From Prunella strophiata (lineage: Eukaryota; Chordata; Aves; Passeriformes; Prunellidae): DNA of 64,000 nt. Both the position numbers and the translations under genes were made by a program. The notes under the pieces are model-generated. The model had not been told where the DNA came from, ran no database searches, and saw nothing but the letters and a program-made list of their open reading frames with translations. The DNA is taken from the NCBI GenBank assembly GCA_036583965.1, contig JAZBQD010000027.1, positions 27,659,001-27,723,000 of the forward strand. Direction: 5' to 3'. This document shows positions 1 to 58,170 of this stretch, piece after piece (the first letter of the stretch is position 1; the number at the start of each line of letters is the position of its first letter).

Positions 1-3000
1 TTGATCAAACCTAATTCACCAGTACCACTGATGCTCACTTTGGTACCAGGATGCTGTGCAGTCCTGTTGTTCTGGATGCTGGGTTTGGAAGAGGCAAACC
101 AGGAGAGATGTATTCAACTACATTTGTACCTGTGCCTGGCTTTGCAGGCAGCATGGTGTGAGCACGTAGGTGAGTTTGACTGATTTCTTTATACACTGTA
201 GCCTGTCTGAGAAACAGATTTAATCCCTGTTTTGTCAGTGATTGGGTTTTTTCCTTCCTTTAAGTCACCCTATAAAGGGATTTGAAATCATCAAATTGAA
301 AAGTAAGAAACCAATGTATAACAATGTGTGCAGGAACTGAGATCCAACTGAGGCCAACAGATGTGTGAAGAGCTACCCCTGTATGTGTGAACTACCCCTG
401 CTCTTGCTGAGATGATTTCCTAAAGGGAGAGAAAGCTGCTGTTTCTCAGTAGCCCAGCTCAGAGCATGTAGCTGGAGGTGAACAGTTGGTGTCAGACAGG
501 CTGATTTCCTGCAGGTGTGACTTGGAACACCTCAGGTCTTGGCCAGGTAGTCAGAACAGTTGTGTGTGACACAACTGCCACAAGAAATTCTGCTTGGCTC
601 CCTGAAGAGTGTGTGGAGCTGTGGAGGTTTGGCTTTAACACCTGTGTGTCTCACCAGCACTGCTGTGTCTCAGCAATGCCCTTTCCTTCCCAGATTACTG
701 GAACACTAAGAAATGAGAAGTGCCAATGGAATATGTAAACTCTGCTTTTTGAGTCAGGGTTATTTGGTGTGCAGGGACCCTGATCCCTTTGTGCCCTTGG
801 TGAGTCCCCTGGAGCCAGCCAGCAATGTCTTGGCCTACTGAAGGAAGACATCTCTCAGCATTTTCCAATTGTTATGTTGGGTTGGAGTATCTAAGCTCAG
901 ACATGCTTTACTACTTGGTCATATTAACTTCAAGTAGCAAATGTGCCCATGTGGAGTTCTAGGATCTTGTACAAACTATGCAGATCTGCAAAATTTTAAC
1001 ACGCCCACCCCCTTTTGCCTGCTCAGTTTGGAGCAGGCATATATGTAATTTATTTGAAGTGAGCAGGACAGTATTTCAGCTGTAAAAGGGTAGTGTCTGG
1101 CTGTACATGTGTGTCCTTGTGAGGTCCTGGGTAGAACCTGTTGTGTAAAATAAGCTGCCATCCTCCTACCTGTCTGAACAAGACCTGCTTGCCCCAGCAT
1201 TTCTATAGATCTTAGTCTCCAGAATCTTAAGAGCTTAATTCTCTGTATGAATGCTGGGAAGAGGATTTCAAGATCCTTGAGAACAAGAACAATGATAATA
1301 CTGGCTCTGCAATTGTTTCCTGGCTGCTTAAACCTTACTCAAATGGATCTATAGCCAGAACAGCTGATTTAAAGGTCAGCTTAGTGGGAAATGTGAATGA
1401 AGGACTATTAGGTTTCTTTGCAGGTTACTCAGGTTATGTTTCTGCCATGAACAGAAGCTGGGGTGCCTGACCTCTGCCTCCTCTTTTGATTTCACCTTGC
1501 CTGGGAGCTTCCCTAACAATGGGACCAGGATGAGATCACGTTGAGGGAGTTCTCTCATGAAGCTTTGGAAAGTGAGGAAGCATCTTCCTGGGGCTCCTGC
1601 TGCTGCCCTTGACCAGAGCCCAAATCTGATGTGTCAGTGACATCCGAGGACAGCACTCCTGCCCTGCTTTCTCCCCTAGCTAGCTCCTAGGCCAATACAG
1701 ATCCCTGCCTTTGGCATGTAAGTGCAGCAACAAGTTGGTCCATGTGCTGTTCTTCTCTTCCTGAGAAGCTGCTGGTGCAGCCAGCTCTTGGTGTGCTGCA
1801 GACATCCATGCCTTCCTGAAGCAGCTGTCTCCCCAAAATGCTGTGCAGGGCTCTTGGCTCAGCCTCTCCTGCACAGACACTCCCTGCAGCTATGTGCAGA
1901 ATGGCTCTGTTTGTCTGGGCAAGCATGTGTAGGTGGGTGTCTCCCTCCACTTCTCCTTCCAGTGGCTTGTGGTTTATTTTGGGACTGATGTGGGTGTAAA
2001 GTGTCAGCTCAAAGCAAAACACTCAACCTTGAAAGCACCAGGCTAGGAGGCTGCTTGCTGTCCTGAAATGCTGAAATAACTTGGATGAGGTGAAAATGTC
2101 CAGTGGCCAAATGGAAACCAATTCCTTCCTTAGAGCCATCGGCTGATTGAGGTTTTCAGACCTCAGAGGAGAGTGCTCCTGGCATGAAACACTTTCTCTA
2201 TGAGCAGTTCTTCACAGCTCTGAACCTGGACAAAGGGTATCTGTGTACAGCAGTCTTCCTGCTCCAGCTCCCATCTTGTACTTGGAGTCCCCTACAACTG
2301 TGGATGCATCCTGTTATTATTCTCTACTTCTGTGGGCTTTAATTAAAATGCAGGTCTTTAATTTTTAATTTTTCCTTTCTGTTGATTCGACCGTCTCTGC
2401 GTGAAGGAGGTCTCGTTGCAATTACTGTGCTCCCTGTGGAGAAAGACATTTAATTCAGCAAGGCAGACTTTTTCTTGGAGGGGGTTTATTTTCCTGATCT
2501 TCCTACTCAGAGGGATGCAAAAGCAAAGCATCCAGTGAGTAAAGAATGCAACACTTTATTTGGTTGTTCTGGACACGTTTGCTGCATCTCAGTTACCAAA
2601 ATGTTATGTTCCTTGCAGAGAGCTGCCTCCTTAAGCAAAGGGCTTGTGATGAAGCTCCTCAGCACAACTTGCATTAGCAAGGCAAGTTGAAACCAGTGGG
2701 TCAGGTCAAGGTTTCTCTTTAAAACTCTGTTCTTGCAGCAGTGATGTAAAAAGATGGAGTTTTATTGTAGCAGTAAGCTGGATCATGATTTGCTGACCTG
2801 AGAACAGGATCAGGCAGGTACCTCGTGCCTGCTTGCTGTCAGTGGCTGGAGGAGGCAGAGGCTCCTGCTGCTGTTTGGTACCCAGCTGAGCTCCTGGCAG
2901 GGAGATCAACTATGAACCTTCAATAAAGGGTGGAAATATTGGCTCTCAGATTTCCATTGTCCTTATTTAAGTCCGCTTCAGCTAACTCAGTGCTTTTGCT

Positions 3001-6000
3001 AACTGAACTCTCCTTGTGCAACTGTGGGTCACTGCTGAGACATGCAAAGACAGGATTTCTTGGCACCTCCTGAATTGCAGTCCCAGGCTTTCAAAATACT
3101 TCAGGCTCTTTCAGCTCCAGACCTGAGGCTTCTTCAGTTCCCCTTGTGTGTGCTAGGTTATTTTCCTCTGTGTTCACAGAGATCATACCTTTATGTATCC
3201 GACGCTTCCAAATGTAGCCTTGTTCTTTCTCCATGTCTTTCCAGCTCCACCCGTGTCTGTTCTGTTTTACTTACCAGTGTTCAACCTAACAGGCTTGTTG
3301 ATGGAAGTGGCTTGTGAGGCTGATCCCTGTTTTGACCCGAGACTTGATGGGAGTACAGTAAAACCTTGGTGAAAGATAAGTGCACTGTTATCAGAGGCAG
3401 TTCTGGCACACAGCTCCTTGCTGTACCTGTGAGGAGTTCAGGATCCTCATGCTGGTGGCAGGGAACACACTTGGCATGTGCCTTCTCGTTGTGGTTTGAG
3501 CAAGGTATGGTCCCTTTCTGCCAACAATGTTCTCAAGATTGCTTTGACTTGTAAGCTGCCAGCTTAGACTGAAATAGTGTGTTGAGGGTAAGAGTGATTT
3601 GATGGGATTTAAACTGATTTTTATCCATCCCCTACGCACCCTGCCCCCCGCCGATGGAGAGGATAAACATTCCATTGTTTTTTGTGTGAAGTGCCTTTTA
3701 GTACCAGCAGCCCAGCAATGGGGGATGAAGAAAGCAGATGTGTTCCATGTCTTTTTAAACTGCTTTTGTTTTTCTGATCACTGTAAAGGAGGCTTTTAAT
3801 TTTTTTAAATTTTTTTTTCCCCAAGCAGCAAGTGCTCCACAGGGCTTGATCAAAGCTCATAAATGATGAATTGAAGGAATGCCCAGCGGAGAACAGAACG
3901 CCCTCCTTGTGCTCTGCTCTGTGTGCTGAGAACACCATTGTTTCTTCCCGTACCTTTTCCATCCTCGAGCTCGGGCCTGGAGAGAAAAGGCCTTTGTTCC
4001 TTGCCTGTCAGCTCAGACAATGCCAGTGTGTTGTCCTACCTCTGCTCTCAGCACCTGACTGGCCGCAGCTCTGTGGCTTTTGGCAAGCTGAGCACAATTG
4101 TCCTCCAGCTACAGTGTTATAAAGAAAACAAAAAGGCTTCACAGCCTCCTTCCTCCACATCCTGGCCCTGATGCTCCACAGCAGCAGCCACGGGTGTCTG
4201 CCTGTGCCTGCTCTTTCATTTGGGATGCAGAGGACAAGCCAGCACCCTCTCCCGTGCTCCAGGTTGAGAGATGCAGCTTCACCTGGCTCCCAGTGCACAC
4301 AGGGGGACAGGAGGGGACAGCCTCTGTCAGGCAGTCCTGGTTTTTCTACCTCTTGGTAATTTCTGCAGCATCTCTGGTTGTGCTGTCCTGCTATGCAAAG
4401 CTCTGCAAAGGAGAGAGCTCGTAGTCCTCTCTTTCTCTTGGTTTTTGGAGGTTTTAGCAGGAACAAGAGCTTTGAAAATGAGGAGGGAGAACAGATGGCA
4501 TGGGCTGGGGTGGAGAAGAGGCTGGCAGGGACATGTTTGGGGAGGTGCTGGAGTGCAGACCATAAGACTGGCTCTTCCCTGCTGCTGGCCCTGTGTCAGA
4601 GAGCAGAGTTCAGGCAGAGCCACAGTCTTTTAGGACGAGACCAGCAGTACTTGCTTCAGCACCTGCCCCTGCTCCTGGTGGGAAGAGCCTTTAGCTGCAT
4701 CTCTCGTGCTGTTTTGCATCCAGGCTGATCCTGTCTACCTTCAGGCATTGCAGCAAATCAGTGGAAAAAGTGGTGGAGGTGCAAGTCAGCCTTGCAGTGC
4801 TGCATTGTCAGGCACCTGGCACCAGTGTGAAGTACTGTAGTTCAAGTGCAGGCTTCAGTCAGTGGCACTTGATGCTAACACAGCATCAGCTCCTCTTTCA
4901 TTCCCATCTACTGCTGGACTTCACCCCTCCATGAACAGCCCTGATGTTACACTAATCTGGGAGAAAGAGCTGGGCAGTGGGTTTGAGAAGAGCAATGCTG
5001 ATGCCTGCTAACATTCCATGCCAGAGGCCAGAGATGCCCATGCCATGGAGTAAGGACCTGACACAAAGGCAGTGCTGGCTCCTGGCCAGTGTGACAGATG
5101 ATGTCTAGTCACCACAGCCCGCCCAGCAACTTTCTCCAGCCTCTGCTATCCTCAAACTGAGCTGTCTTGGCTTCAGGTTTATCTTTGCCTGAAGTTTGTT
5201 TATGGGTATGCCTCCTGAATTCCCCCAGCTGGTGGTAACTTCTGGGAAACTGTGACAGCACCAATGTTCCCGTTACCCAGAGCCTGAACTCAGCTGCAGA
5301 GGCCAAATTTCATCTGCTCCCAAGCTCCCTGTGCTGGGAGGCAGAAGTGCAAACAGCTTTAACCAGAACAATGTAGCATTGCCTGGGTGAAGAATGTGAT
5401 TTACTTGCATATGTGTGGCATGTGAACACCAGGGCCAGAGGGCACCACTTGAGTCCTCTCCTTTCTCTTTCCTTTTTTTTTGTCCCCCCCGCCCTTGCCT
5501 GAGCCACTTGCTAGCACTTTTGTTTGGGGGTGAGGAGAAGAATGTGTGGGTTGACAAGAAGAAGTGGGAGCGAGAACTTTGGGAGCCAGGAGTCTGAAAC
5601 TGAAAAAGCCAACAGTCTAGGAAAGCCTTGTAGACAAGTTTAAAATTAGACTGACCCTATGCTTTCATATTGCTGGAATTTAATTCCTCTGACCCTGAAG
5701 CTTTTGGTCTGACTCAAAGCAAGGGTTCCCAGGCTGTGGTCAGTGGAGGCCAGTGCTGTCTGGGGCTCTTGTGTGGCCATGGGTCTGTATCAGAGACACA
5801 TGCACCTCCTGTCCACCTCCTTGTATTTATGAAAGGTTGGAGAAGTTCAGTCTTGAGAAGCCAAGGAAGCCTCATATATTTCTGCTGTCTTTGTATCAGC
5901 GTGGGGCTTGTGTCTGGAGCCTGTTCTCCCTCAAACTGGAATACTGCTGTGTATAAAAGCTGATCAGAGCTTTTCCTTTTTCAGACATGATTGTAACTGT

Positions 6001-6023
6001 TTCTCTTCTGTTCCTGTTTGCAG
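1..6023 (+). other. PACS2: PACS2 intron 1, 3' part
   Basis: This is unique intronic sequence without a recognisable exon. I looked for the expected first coding exon, which in human PACS2 carries the NLFATWEVDG segment, and found nothing like it in any frame, so it should lie left of the window. ORFs here are short and compositionally random. An AT-rich block at about 2,330-2,470 with TAATTAAA motifs and unusual CpGs is a candidate conserved element. A pyrimidine-rich tract and CAG lead into exon 2 at 6,024. Confidence 0.8.
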
Positions 6024-51188
<45,165 letters not shown>

Positions 51189-52027
51189 CTGTGCTCGGCG
51201 CAGGGACCGTCTGCCCACGGCCAGGACTGCACACCAGGAGCCAGGAACTGCGTGCCAACTCTGACTCGCATCGCTCTGCCCTCTCCTGCAGAATTAATTA
51301 CAGATGTGCTTGGATTACTTTTGAATTACTTTTTTCTATTAACTCTTTAAGTTTACTACAAAGGAAGGAAACCCCTTTAAACAAAGGCAAAAAAAAAAAA
51401 AACCAACCAACCAACAAACCAGTCTTAAATATAGATGTGCTGACAATGTGAAGTCGTGGGGGAGTTGGCAGGAGCAGGCAACCTGCCCAAGAACACCTAC
51501 CACTTACGAGCAGATAGCTGAGTAACTGCACTGCTTATTAACCTGAGACCTCATTGGTGTGAGTGGGCTGGGGGAGCCGTGGATCAGCTCGAACAGATTT
51601 TGCAGAAGATCGTGTGCGTTACGGTGCGTTTGGCCCCCGCTCTGTATTTCTAGGAGAAAAGGATGGCCAGTCTTTCTTCCTGCTGCCAAAGGATGAGAGA
51701 TCAGCGAGTCTGCAGGGAGTTCAACTGTCTGGTGTGGAAAACAAGCCACTTGCAGAGTTAGGGAGGTGTGGAGAGGAGATCCCCTTTGGAGCACGGAGCC
51801 TGCCACCGGGACACAGCAGGTGTTGGTGCTGAAGCGATGCCTGAGGAGGGTTGGGCAGGAACAGGAATTAGGGAAACACTAAGTGTAAAGAAACTCCTGT
51901 GTCCCAGGTCTTTGACAATGACCAAACAGGGCCAGTCTCTGTGTTCCCCAGCTGGCTGTGCTGCTGAGGGGCACCACGTCAGTGGGGTCGCTGCTATTTA
52001 CATACTCACACCGATTATTTACCTGTC

Positions 52028-52033
52028 AATAAA
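52028..52033 (+). terminator. PACS2: Proximal AATAAA polyadenylation signal
   Basis: A canonical AATAAA (in GTCAATAAAACC) lies 840 bp after the stop, followed within 50 bp by T-rich sequence. It is a plausible proximal poly(A) site. The further AATAAA copies at 52,113-52,128 sit inside an A-run and are less convincing. Confidence 0.6.
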
Positions 52034-52519
52034 ACCTCGTCCGGCCTCGAAAGGGAAAGGAGTTTTTTCAACAACTGCAGATTTTTTTTAATGCTTTCTA
52101 AAAAAAAAAAAAAATAAAATAAAATAAAAACAAAAAGTAACAGGAAAAAATATTAATTTGCCAAAAAAACCCCCCCAAACCCAGGAAGATGAGCCGTTGT
52201 CTGTGGAGTGATGCATCATTGTAGTGGCTGGACTGGGAGCCAGCCAGGCACTCTGGGTGTCCAGCTGCCTTCCTGCCCATGTGTCACACTGCACACCTGA
52301 GGTGGCACAGGCTGCTCTGTCAGGTGGTGGGTGGGACATGAGGAGCAGGGTGTTGTTGCTGTGTGGAAGAACAGACATCTCTGGCGTTTCAGGGTAAGGG
52401 ACTGAAATTTCTGATGGGCCCTTTTGGGTCCTCTCTTGTGGGCAGGCCAGGCTCTGTGAGCATTTCCAGAAGGCACTTTCTGAGGGCAGTGATGCTTTTC
52501 AGCTGGTTTTTTTTGGTGT

Positions 52520-52521
<2 letters not shown>

Positions 52522-52550
<29 letters not shown>
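52522..52550 (+). repeat. Poly(T) tract, 29 bp
   Basis: Twenty-nine consecutive T residues follow TTTTTTTTGGTGTGG. It could be the A-tail of a minus-strand retroposon, but I see no identifiable element beside it. Confidence 0.9.
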
Positions 52551-55500
52551 CTCTGATCCTTACCCTTGGGTTTCCAAAGGCTTGGGGAACCCTCTTTGTG
52601 CTGCATGGCAGGTCCTGCTCTGCATGGGGACCACCCAGGTCCCCAGGGCAGCTCCTGGTGGTGTGCTCTGCTGGCAGGGAGGTTCTGAGGTGAGAGCTGC
52701 ATCTTGTTCCAGCTGCAGCTTGGGCTGCTTCACCAGCTGATGTTGTGAAAGCTTTCCCAGCACAAGGGCAACCTCTGTGGCCAGAGACTGGGTGTTCCCT
52801 TCAAACCACATGGGGAGGAGGACACTGTCCCCGGCCTGGTGGCACGCTGCTGGGCAGGACACACTGTCTAGCTGCAATACTTTGTTCTTCCTGCCTGCCC
52901 TGGGCTGGCTCCTGGCTGTGGCAGAAGCTGGGCTGTAGGGGGATGTTGTCCTGTCCCTCAGCTGATGTTTTTGGGTGACCTGAGCTGATGCTCTGGGGCT
53001 GTACAGCGTTGCCTAGCAGCAGCAGCGTGGGAGAGGGTGTGTAAGCACATCACATCTTTATCGAGGCTGTTGCATCAAAAAGAAAAAAAGCTTTGTAAAG
53101 GAGATTAGTCAGTGTGTGAGTTCTCCCTCGAATCTCACACTGGTGTGACAAGGGTGATTGGGCTGGGTTCCAGCTGTGTGCAGCCTGAGCAGCTCTGGTG
53201 GTGCTGCTGCAGAGGTGGGTTGGACTGACAGACTGCAATAACTTTGTTTACTGGGGGGTGAGGGGAGAACCATCACTGTGCTCCTCTTTGTACTTCAACC
53301 TACTGTAAAGAAAAAATCTGGTAGCTAGGACAGGGTTTCCAGAGTCCTGCCTATCAAATGTGTGTTGCCCTGCTGTACTCTGTGTGCGTGTGTGTGTACG
53401 TGTGGGAGAAACACTTCTGCTCATTGCATTTTATGTTGGTTTGTGTTTTGTTCTGACTTTATACAAGCAAATTCATCGGGAGACTCTCTGTACACCTGAG
53501 GGCTTGATTTCCCCTGTGTGGAAAGCAGTTGTTGCTCTGAACTGTGTCTTCCATGCAAGAAAACATCCAGACTCCTCAGCTTTGTTATCCCAAAGGGAGT
53601 CCAGCAGTGGCAGGCTGGGCCTGCCTGTGGGCAGCTGTGTGCCCAGGGGTGGCTGTGGTGTTTCCTGACCCTGGAGGCAAGGGCTGGCATGCAAATTTGG
53701 TGGCACAGCTCTGATCAGGTTGTTGTGCCTCTGTTGTTTCTCCTGTGGAGCCACTTTGTGCAGGCTGTTTCTTTCCCTGTCTGGAGTAGAAACAGGTTTC
53801 TGTCTCTGAGAAAAATGAGTGTCAAAGCACATGGCTCAGACTGCTTTGGGAAGGAGCTTTAGATCTGGTCCCATGAGTGAGTGACTGATCAGAGGTTTCC
53901 CAACTTCCCCACAGTTCCTGGGGAAGTTTCTTGCTGGGAGTGAGCTCCACTGACTTGAGGGATGGCCACTGTGGGATGAGGAAAAGTTTCTGGGGCAGCA
54001 GAGGGCCCATGCCAGCCAGTGGGGTTGGGTGGTTGTGGCCATGCCAGCGAGTGCAGAAGGATGGCTTAGAGCAGAGACAGCACCTGCTCTGTGTTCAGCT
54101 CTGGAGAGTTTGGGCAGGGAAGGTACATCTCAGATGAAGAAACTCAGGGGGCTATCTCCTAGGTCAGGCTTGCTTTGGAGCTGTGTGCTCTGACAGCAAA
54201 GGCAGGGCCTGGGCTGGGCAGCACCCGAGTGGATCTCCAGCCAGGAGATGCTCTGAAGGTGGTGTCCCCTGGTGTGTCCCTTTCTGTGTCCCAGGGCCAG
54301 TCTCTCCTGCCCCTCTGGCTGTGGCTTCTCGGAGCTCTGGTTTCTTTTCCAGCTGCTGTGGGCAAGGCCCCTGGCTGGCTCGGGGCTGAGCTCTGGGAGC
54401 TGAGCTGACCTAGTTTAGCAGCTCCAGAGAGCAGATGAAAGATGGAAGGGGTTTGTGGCGTCATGTTGCACCCTGAGTGCTTCCTGCTCCTCTGGCTTGA
54501 GTTTCCTGGAGACAAAGGCTGGGCTTCAGGCCTGCCAGTGCTCAGTGAGGGCTGGCTCTGCTGTGGTGCTGGTGGTGTGGGGACATCTCGTGTGGCTGTT
54601 CCAGCTCCGTGCTGCAGTTCCCATCCGGTTCAGTTGTCACTTCACATTGCAGAGGTGACTGCAGAGTCCTCCTGAATTACACACGAGTTTGGGGAGAGCT
54701 GTGGTCTCTTTGGCTGCATTTTGCTGCTTTAATTAGAACACAAGATAAAACTTGTGGCTTTATCCTGCAAAGAGGGCAGGGGTAGGTGGCTGGCAGGTTT
54801 CTGGGGCTGAGGAGATGTGCCTGTTTGCTTTCCATCATCACACTCAGCCAGGAACCACACTGCCCTGTGCTTAACCTGTGATTGCAGCAAAGGGCCCTGT
54901 TGTGTTTCCTCACCAGCAGCATGTGCTGGCAGGAGCCCTGGAGAGCCAGGGCAGAGGATGTTGCACCTGGAATCTCCAAAGTTAAGAGGGATATCATGTC
55001 AAGAGGCAGCAGAACCAGTGGTCTTTTCCTGCTGCTTTGTGTGCTAAGGGGTTGGGAAGCTGGGATTAGGACAGTTGGGCCATGCAGCTGTGAAGGGCTT
55101 GGGGCCCTGGAGCTTTCTGGAAGTTAGGTTGGATGCAGTGTCTGTCCCCTTCATCTGAGGGTCTTGATCTCAGCAGATATTTGAGTAGCAGCATTTTAAT
55201 GTGACACTTCCTCTGGGCTTAACCTGACAGGAGAAGGCCAGAAATGAGCAGCAGCATCTCCTGGAGGTTTCCTGGAGCCTCTTCCATGGTATTCTCAAGG
55301 GAGATGTTCCTGGCAGGGCCAGCTCCTGCAGGAAGGATCACTCTGGTGCTTTGGGACAGACTGGGGCAGAAGGGGGAACGTGCCAACTTGTAAAGCAGCA
55401 GGTTGCTGGTTTCCTTAAGGAAGAGCACTGTTCTGGGGCCACATCCAGTCAGCTGCTGGTTGCAGCCTTGGCTGGGCAGTGGCTGGAGCGTGGCCTGCCT

Positions 55501-55746
55501 GGCTGTGGACGTGCCCCAGCCGTGGGGAAGCGCCTGAACTCGGGGGCTGTGTGCCACCAGACGTGGCCTGGGAGGGGACAGTACCACTTTGTAGATTCCC
55601 AAGCTGTCCATCTGTTTCATTGTTGTGTTGTTTGGGTCCTAGGGTTGTTTTTTATGAAGACAGATTAAATGTAAATAGCCTTTTTTTTGGAACAAACTGC
55701 AACGTGCTCGACCTCGTCAACTATTTTATGGTACTAATGCAACACT

Positions 55747-55752
55747 AATAAA
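55747..55752 (+). terminator. PACS2: Distal AATAAA polyadenylation signal
   Basis: AATAAA in ACTAATAAAACTGG follows a T/A-rich stretch (TATTTTATGGTACTAATG) that looks like a true transcript 3' end. It is the last strong signal before the intergenic region and is proposed as the distal PACS2 poly(A) signal. Confidence 0.65.
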
Positions 55753-55770
55753 ACTGGACATGAAAGCACA

Positions 55771-57559
55771 CCCCGGTCCCCTGAGTCGTCTCTCAGCAGG
55801 GGCTGCTCTGGCATGCCTAGGGCAGTTGTTTGCAGGAGGAATCAGCAGCATGGCTTTCTGCTGTGGGGGTTCTCTCGTGTTATTCATCCACCTGCCACTT
55901 CCAGGGCAGAGCTGGTGGATTGGCACATCCTTCCCAGCACCGAGCCTTCCTGTAGTTTCTGCTCTCCTGGCTGCCTCCTCTCCCAGAAGGATCTGCTCAC
56001 CCCCTGCAGCTCTCCTGGATGTGACAGCCCTCTCCAGCACTCAGTCCTCACCTCTGCCAGGCAAGGAAGGACCAGGCTGGTGCCTGTTTCTGATCTGGGG
56101 GCTGCATTGGATGGACATGGTGGTGTTGGGGTGCCAAGGGGGGCATCTCGGGGGGAAGACTGAGGCTGTGGGAGCCTGAAGCTGTATGTGCTCCTGGGAG
56201 GACTGTGGGACAGGAGATGTGTGGGATTCCAAGAACCTGGGCTTGGTGCTGGGGAGTCAGAAGGTGGAGAGATGAAGGAAAGAGGAGAGCTAAGCTGTTG
56301 TTTTGAGGAAGGAAGGTGAAGAAGAAATTGTGAGAAATGGGCCCATGGCCATGGTCCTTAGGATCCAGGATGCTGGAGGCAGAAATGGTAATGCTGTGCT
56401 GGAGCAGCCTCTATCCTCATGCTGTCCTGACCCAAGGGTGAGGGATGGAGGGGTGGACAGCTGGTGGAGCAAAGAGCTGGGGTGAAGGGAGCTCCTCAGA
56501 GCAGGCCAGGCTGCTCTCAAGGGACACAGGTCTCAGTGGATAGCTCAGAAGCTCTGTGTGGCCTGGCCAGGTGCAGATGCATTAATGTCCCAAGCCCTTT
56601 GGTGGAAGAGGGGACACAAAACCCACACGTGGTGGCACAGAGCAGGCATTGGATCATTCCAGGCAGGAGGAATAGGGGTAGCTCAGGAGAGGGCAAACTC
56701 AGTACTCTGGAGTGCAGAAACAGCACCTAAAGACACAGAAGGGGTCTGGCTGGTGGAGAAATGGGGGAGTGGGGGGGACACCATGGGAGAACTGGGGGAG
56801 ACAAACGTGAAGGCTGTGTACTGGCTGTGTATTTTCTGCACAGGTTCAGCTGTAAACTTGCACTGATGGCCTGGCTGTAAGAAAGAGGTACATCCTGAGC
56901 ATCACCTTTCAGAGCCCATGCAGGAATTTGTCTCAGCAAGTGAATAAGGGTGTGAGTGGAGAGGACTGGGGTGGTGGGGAGGCTCATGTGCTGCTGGGGG
57001 AAGCAGAGGACCAGCCCCACATCAGCAGGGAAAGCACCAAGCCAAGTGCCCTGGCACCCTCTCCTGTTGCCTGGAAGAGAGGAGAAGGAAATGAGAGCTG
57101 GGTGGAACAAGAATGACTTTGGGTCAGAGTGTACCAGATTGCATGCAATGGGCCTGGAGAGCCTCCCTCATTCACATGCACTGGGACAGATGAATTTCTG
57201 CCAGGCAGCCTAGGACTGGGCTCTCAAAGCACTGACATCTTTCTTTTGCAGGTCTGGGCCTTTCTCAGACCATGTGCTCAGACCTCAGTGCCATGTGAGA
57301 GGTGTCAAACACAAGTGCTGCCCTAGCCAGGATGCACCCGAAGCCCTCTGGGAGGTCTGGGTTTGCACGGTGGGAGTCGGTGGCACCTCCGGGAGTGGGG
57401 TTTGGTGGTGGGAGATGGGGCATTGCAGGAGCTCCCTCCTTCCCAGCTGAGTGTGGCAGGTCCAGCTCGCCTCCCTCCAACTGCACAACGCCCTGGCTCT
57501 GACCACAGCCATTGCTTAACCTGGAAGAGGAACAGCAGGGAAGATCCAACATGTTTTTC
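55771..57559. other. PACS2-MTA1 intergenic region, proximal part
   Basis: Unique, moderately GC-rich sequence. ORFs of up to 139 codons overlap on several frames and look like chance. Human has TEX22 between these genes; nothing resembling an additional gene is visible here. Confidence 0.65.
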
Positions 57560-58170
57560 TCGCTATCATTTAACATGTGGAAAAAGTAACCAAGGCCGTG
57601 CGACCGTCCACCTCTCCGTGCGCAGCTCCCGAGTGCGCTGGGATGTGATTTGTAAATATTTGTTCTGGATAATTTTTCTGTGTCCTACTGGATTATTTTC
57701 AGCTCGGCAGCTCGGCTGCAGCAGCAGCCTGGGGAGGCCAGCCCTCGTGTCCTGCGGTGTGCCCGGCGCCTGTGCCGGCACGCGCTTCCCCGGGTGCCTC
57801 GGGAAGCAGGAAATATCCCGGCTGCTCCCCGGCGCCCTGGCCTTTTTTGGCTGACCGATTTTCACCCCCAGAAGTGATTTCCTCACTCAGCCGTGCTCCT
57901 CGCGCGTATTGGGAACATAAAAGCAGAGCCCAGTGCCCTCCTGGGATCTGAGGGCCGTCAGAGGTTTGGTGTTATTGGGTTGTTTTCCTAACACACAAAG
58001 CATATTTTAACGAGAGCCCTGTTCTTTCTAAAAAATATATGTATTTTGGCAGATGTCAATGTTTTGGGCGGTTCAGTTCTTTGTGAGAAGTGTGTTTATA
58101 GTGCAGGCAGCAGCTCTGCCCAGCCCATACCCAGTAAAGAGTGTGACTGTTTACACTGTTGATCACTTAC
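57560..58170. promoter_or_regulatory. CpG-rich block with flanking AT-rich core (candidate enhancer or promoter)
   Basis: From about 57,590 to 57,910 CpGs cluster strongly (CGTGCGACCGTCC, CCCGGCGCC, GGCACGCGC, CCTCGCGCG), interrupted by an AT-rich core TTTGTAAATATTTG. An inverted CCAAT box (ATTGG, 57,908) and a TATA-like CATAAAAG (57,916) follow, then AT-rich sequence to 58,110. The pattern resembles a conserved enhancer or minor promoter 2.6 kb upstream of MTA1. No transcript is recognised. Confidence 0.45.

Larger units (their letters stand above)
51189..55770 (+). other. PACS2: PACS2 3' UTR (long form, inferred)
   Basis: From the stop, sequence runs through an A-run with CCAA repeats (about 51,390-51,420), a first AATAAA at 52,028 and A-rich AATAAA repeats at 52,113-52,128. 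It then passes a poly(T) run at 52,522-52,550 and reaches a distal AATAAA at 55,747. No ORF of note occurs. Whether transcripts end near 52.1 kb, 55.77 kb or both cannot be decided from sequence. Confidence 0.6.

Noticed and set aside
1..6023. Possible first coding exon of PACS2
   Set aside because: No peptide like the expected N-terminus was found in any frame; exon 1 must lie outside the window.
52113..52128. Cluster of AATAAA copies as separate poly(A) signals
   Set aside because: They arise from an AAAAT repeat in an A-run; the isolated AATAAA at 52,028 is more credible.
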